Shown: in pieces, positions 61,335 through 64,000 of the stretch
How positions within the stretch are numbered: position 1 is the stretch's first letter
Layout of the letters: each line of letters starts with the position of its first letter
Assembly: GCA_009760855.2 (NCBI GenBank)
Contig: WPIO01000008.1
Location: 9,599,001 to 9,663,000, forward strand
Origin: Cristatella mucedo
Taxonomy: Eukaryota > Bryozoa > Phylactolaemata > Cristatellidae
Reading direction: 5' to 3'
Length of the DNA: 64,000 bases
Notes under the pieces: generated by a model
Database searches by the model: none
The model's input: the letters and a program-made list of their open reading frames with translations, nothing else
Told to the model about the DNA's origin: nothing
Program-made: the position numbers and the translations under genes

Positions 61335-63593
61335 ATGGCCACGTTGCTAGAAAACCTGGCCACCAACTCGCAGCTGCACTGGGCCGATTACGTCATTCTC
61401 ATCGCCTACTTACTAATCGTCATCGGCGTCGGCGTTTGGGTAAGAGTGGCCTGCCCGCGCGCCTCGCGAGCGCAGGGTCGTGTGCATGGCTGGCTCGCTC
61501 TTCGCGAGCCAGCGAGCGGCGACTGCTGGAGGGAGCCGCCGCCGCCGCCGCCGATCGGCAGCGAGCTGAAGCTCTCACTTTTTGGGATCGCACCTACCGC
61601 GAGCAGAGCCTGTGCGGCAGCAGAGCCGAGCTGACGGAGCTCCGACCAACTTTTGCAGAGCGGCCTTGCGGAGCGCGCTCGCAAGCGAACAAGGAGCTCG
61701 CTCCTTCGCCGCCGAGTCACGCCAACGCTGGGAGGCGGCGGCGGAGAGGAGCGGCCGCGCGGGCACGAACGCTCGCGTGGTCACCATCTTCGTTCGCGCC
61801 GCGCGTGCGTGGCCCCTGCCGCCGCCGCCGCTTCTATAATTTGCGTCTTTCTTTCTAGTCGTCGTGTCTCAACCGAGGCAGCGTGGGCGGATACTTCTTG
61901 GCCGGCCGGAACATGCACTGGGCACTGGTGAGCGCTCGGAGCGAGGGCGGAGCGGAGAGCGGCGCGCGCGCGCGGCGCTCGGATATTCTAGAGCGATACT
62001 CTGTGTGGAGAGAGGCGGATAAGTGATCGCACACTGCTCGCGCCAGTCTAACTCCAAGGCGCTTCGATCCGCGCCGGAAGTAGCGGCGGGAGCGCTCGAG
62101 GGCGTACGCAATGTCCTGCGCCCTCAAGCTCCGCCTCGCGCGGCGATCGCTTTTCTGGGCTGCATGCGCCGGTTTTGCTCGCACTGCTCGGTGCTGGTGG
62201 ATGAGGAGAAGCTTACATCGAGCTACCGCTCGCCCGAAAGCCGCGCGAAGTGCTAGCTTCGCGCTTCCGGTGCAGCGTCCCGTCAGGCTCCATCCTCACG
62301 GTGACTAGGGAGCACGACCTAGGAACGAGAAAGATAGAGAGCATACGGAAGAGGCTGCGCCGGATGCCGTGGGCTGTAGCGCTTATACGGCCCAGCGGGG
62401 AGGGGGCGGCGGAGCGGACTGGCGTATTGGCGAGTGTCCGCCGTCTTTCTGGCCGTCGTCGCATTCGATCCAATCTCACCACGATGCGCCGTCGTTTGAA
62501 TGCTGCGGCCGCGGCCGCTGTCCTACCTATCTCGCTGTCGCTCGCGCGCAGCTGCGAGATTCGACGCCTCTTTGCAGCCTCGGCACCGAGGCTGCGAAGA
62601 GGCGTTTCGGCGCAGCAGCGACCGCTGGCCGACGTTTCTTTGAGAAACTTCTTCGCAGATGCTCTGTTCCATCGCGATGCGCCAAAGCAACCGGGAGCGT
62701 CGATTTCAGCAGCTGCTGCAGCGACCGTCCGTGCAGCGACCGTCCGGTCGTGCGACCCTGCGCGCGCGTCCCCCAGCTCGCCACCAGCAGCCGACTCACT
62801 CCGCCGCAGGTAGGCGCGAGTCTGTTTGCAAGTAACATTGGAAGCGGCCACTTCGTCGGATTGGCTGGGTCTGGCGCCGCCACAGGCATAGGAATCATCA
62901 TCTTTGAGCTGAACGTAAGCGCTGCTGCTCGCGAGCGGCTCTTGGCTTCCGGATTTACTGCCTCCTGGTGCAGTCACGCCTCGCAGCGCGCCGCCCGGCG
63001 GCCACTGCCTCTCGCAGCAGCAGCAGCAGCGGATAGCGCGAGAGCGCGAGTTTGAGCAATTGCCCTCTGCTTGCAGGCGATTTTCGTTCTGCTTCTTCTC
63101 GGCTGGGTGTTCGTGCCCGTCTACGTGTCTTCGGGGGTGAGTGCACAACGTCCGTCGCCCGACGAACGTTGGCCACGAGCGCATCACGCTCTCCCCTCTG
63201 CATCCGCCCGGGCGCGGGCTGCTCGCGCGAGCGGCGCAATCGCCGTCGCGTCGAGGGCGCGCGGACGCGACAGCGCGAAGCGAAAGCCAATGCAATCCGA
63301 GCTTCCCGACGCAGCGCTTGCGCCATTTTCTAATTCGGCCGCTGGGTGACGCGCGGCCGCCGGTGGCCATTTTTTCCAAGTACACTCGCAACTAACGCCG
63401 GACGCGGTGGCGGCAGCGGCGGATAATTCGCTCGAAGTGCGAGCGCCACCGATAGACTAGAGCGGTCATCGACGTCGCCTCGTTCCAGGTGTTCACCATG
63501 CCCGAGTACCTGACGAAGCGCTTCGGCGGGCAGAGGATCCGCGTGTACCTCTCAGTCCTCGCGCTCCTGCTCTACGTGTTCACCAAGATATCG
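61335..63593 (+). CDS. SLC5/SGLT-type sodium-solute (sugar) cotransporter, 5' five coding exons, continues beyond window
   Basis: Seen: five exons with GT-AG borders, 61335-61439, 61859-61927, 62810-62914, 63077-63136 and 63489-63593 (105, 69, 105, 60 and 105 nt). Every junction is phase 0, giving 148 residues. The start ATG has A at -3 and G at +4. Exon 1 holds the first membrane segment ([19 protein letters not shown]). Exon 2 has [12 protein letters not shown]. Exon 3 has [15 protein letters not shown] and ends FELN. Exon 4 is a helix ending VPVYVSSG. Exon 5 has [14 protein letters not shown] then a helix ending FTKIS. Known for SLC5: these are signature blocks of plasma-membrane Na+/glucose symporters. 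N67, H72 and E91 have the spacing of human SGLT1 sugar-site residues N78, H83 and E102; A65 and I68 match Na+-site A76 and I79. Inference: a functional sugar or related solute symporter. The substrate cannot be decided because the later sugar-site helices lie outside. Family certainty is high. Confidence 0.95.
62565..62604. repeat. 19-bp hairpin in the second SLC5 intron
   Basis: Arms 62565-62583 and 62586-62604 pair at 18 of 19 positions (cgcctctttgcagcctcgg on the left) around a 2-nt loop. Confidence 0.9.
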
Positions 63594-64000
63594 GTGAGTC
63601 GCCTGCGGCCGACGCAGCAGCCGCGGCTCCTCCGCCGATAACGTCCGGTCTCAGCGGTCTCGCGCGGACCTGGCGGCGGCGACGGACGGCGGCGCGGCCA
63701 CCGAGCGGCCCCGCGACCGCTCAACGTCATTGGCTCAACCCATCGAACGCTCCATCATTAGCGTGCCATCCGGACGCGCTCAGCGCCGGCGCTCGAGGCA
63801 ATCGCCGGCAATCGCAACCGGCAATCGCCGCAGGCGGCAGAAGTAGGCCGGCGCCGCTATCTCTCCTCCCCTCCCCCCCCCCCATTAGACCTTCTTCACC
63901 TCCACCGCCGCGCGCCGGCTAGTCGCGTCGCACGAACGCTGCCACGCCCACTTGGAAAAAGAAGCGATGGCAGTCGCCAAGGATGCGGCAGCGGCGGCTT

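Noticed and set aside
60672-61858. Overlapping plus-strand frames upstream of and across the first SLC5 exon (218 and 273 codons)
   Set aside because: Different frame from the transporter, low-complexity composition, no family resemblance; the first SLC5 exon explains the coding signal.
62213-63391. Long minus-strand frame of 392 codons
   Set aside because: It runs antisense over SLC5 exons 3 and 4 and their introns; the product is Arg/Ala/Ser-rich with no domain, as expected where GC-rich DNA lacks stops.

Overview
This is a eukaryotic, metazoan-type genomic window of fairly AT-rich DNA that turns strongly GC-rich over its last 6 kb. The supported genes are split into short exons with GT-AG introns. 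The rest is mostly degraded non-LTR retrotransposons (LINEs), tRNA-derived SINEs, a hAT MITE of the SPIN type and microsatellites. No bacterial operon, rRNA, complete tRNA gene or CRISPR array is visible. The host looks like an invertebrate; a flatworm is one guess, but nothing here fixes the phylum.

Layout. 1-11 kb: almost no recognisable genes; one LINE-A 3' fragment, one SINE and a SINE split by a SPIN-like element. 12.4-20.8 kb (+): the last four exons of a small multi-pass membrane protein gene (gene 1), its introns loaded with a TA microsatellite, LINE-B copies and a SINE. 20.8-24.7 kb: spacer with a 76-bp-armed palindrome and a TG/TA minisatellite. 24.76-30.76 kb (-): a second, convergent paralogue (gene 2), with six exons readable as one frame of 169 codons plus stop. 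About 32.3 kb (-): an isolated exon resembling the family's last exon, suggesting a third, broken copy. 33-57.9 kb: a graveyard of two LINE families (called A and B here), one restriction-like-endonuclease LINE fragment, SINEs and a second SPIN-like copy. 58-64 kb: GC-rich DNA ending in the first five coding exons of an SLC5/SGLT sodium-solute cotransporter that runs off the window.

The two membrane-protein genes share exon lengths (83 and 97 nt), exon phases and residues, so they are an inverted duplication. Their fold most resembles LAPTM4-like or related four-helix proteins, but that name is tentative. The transporter is the only gene whose family I am sure of. No functional link between the two kinds of gene is visible.
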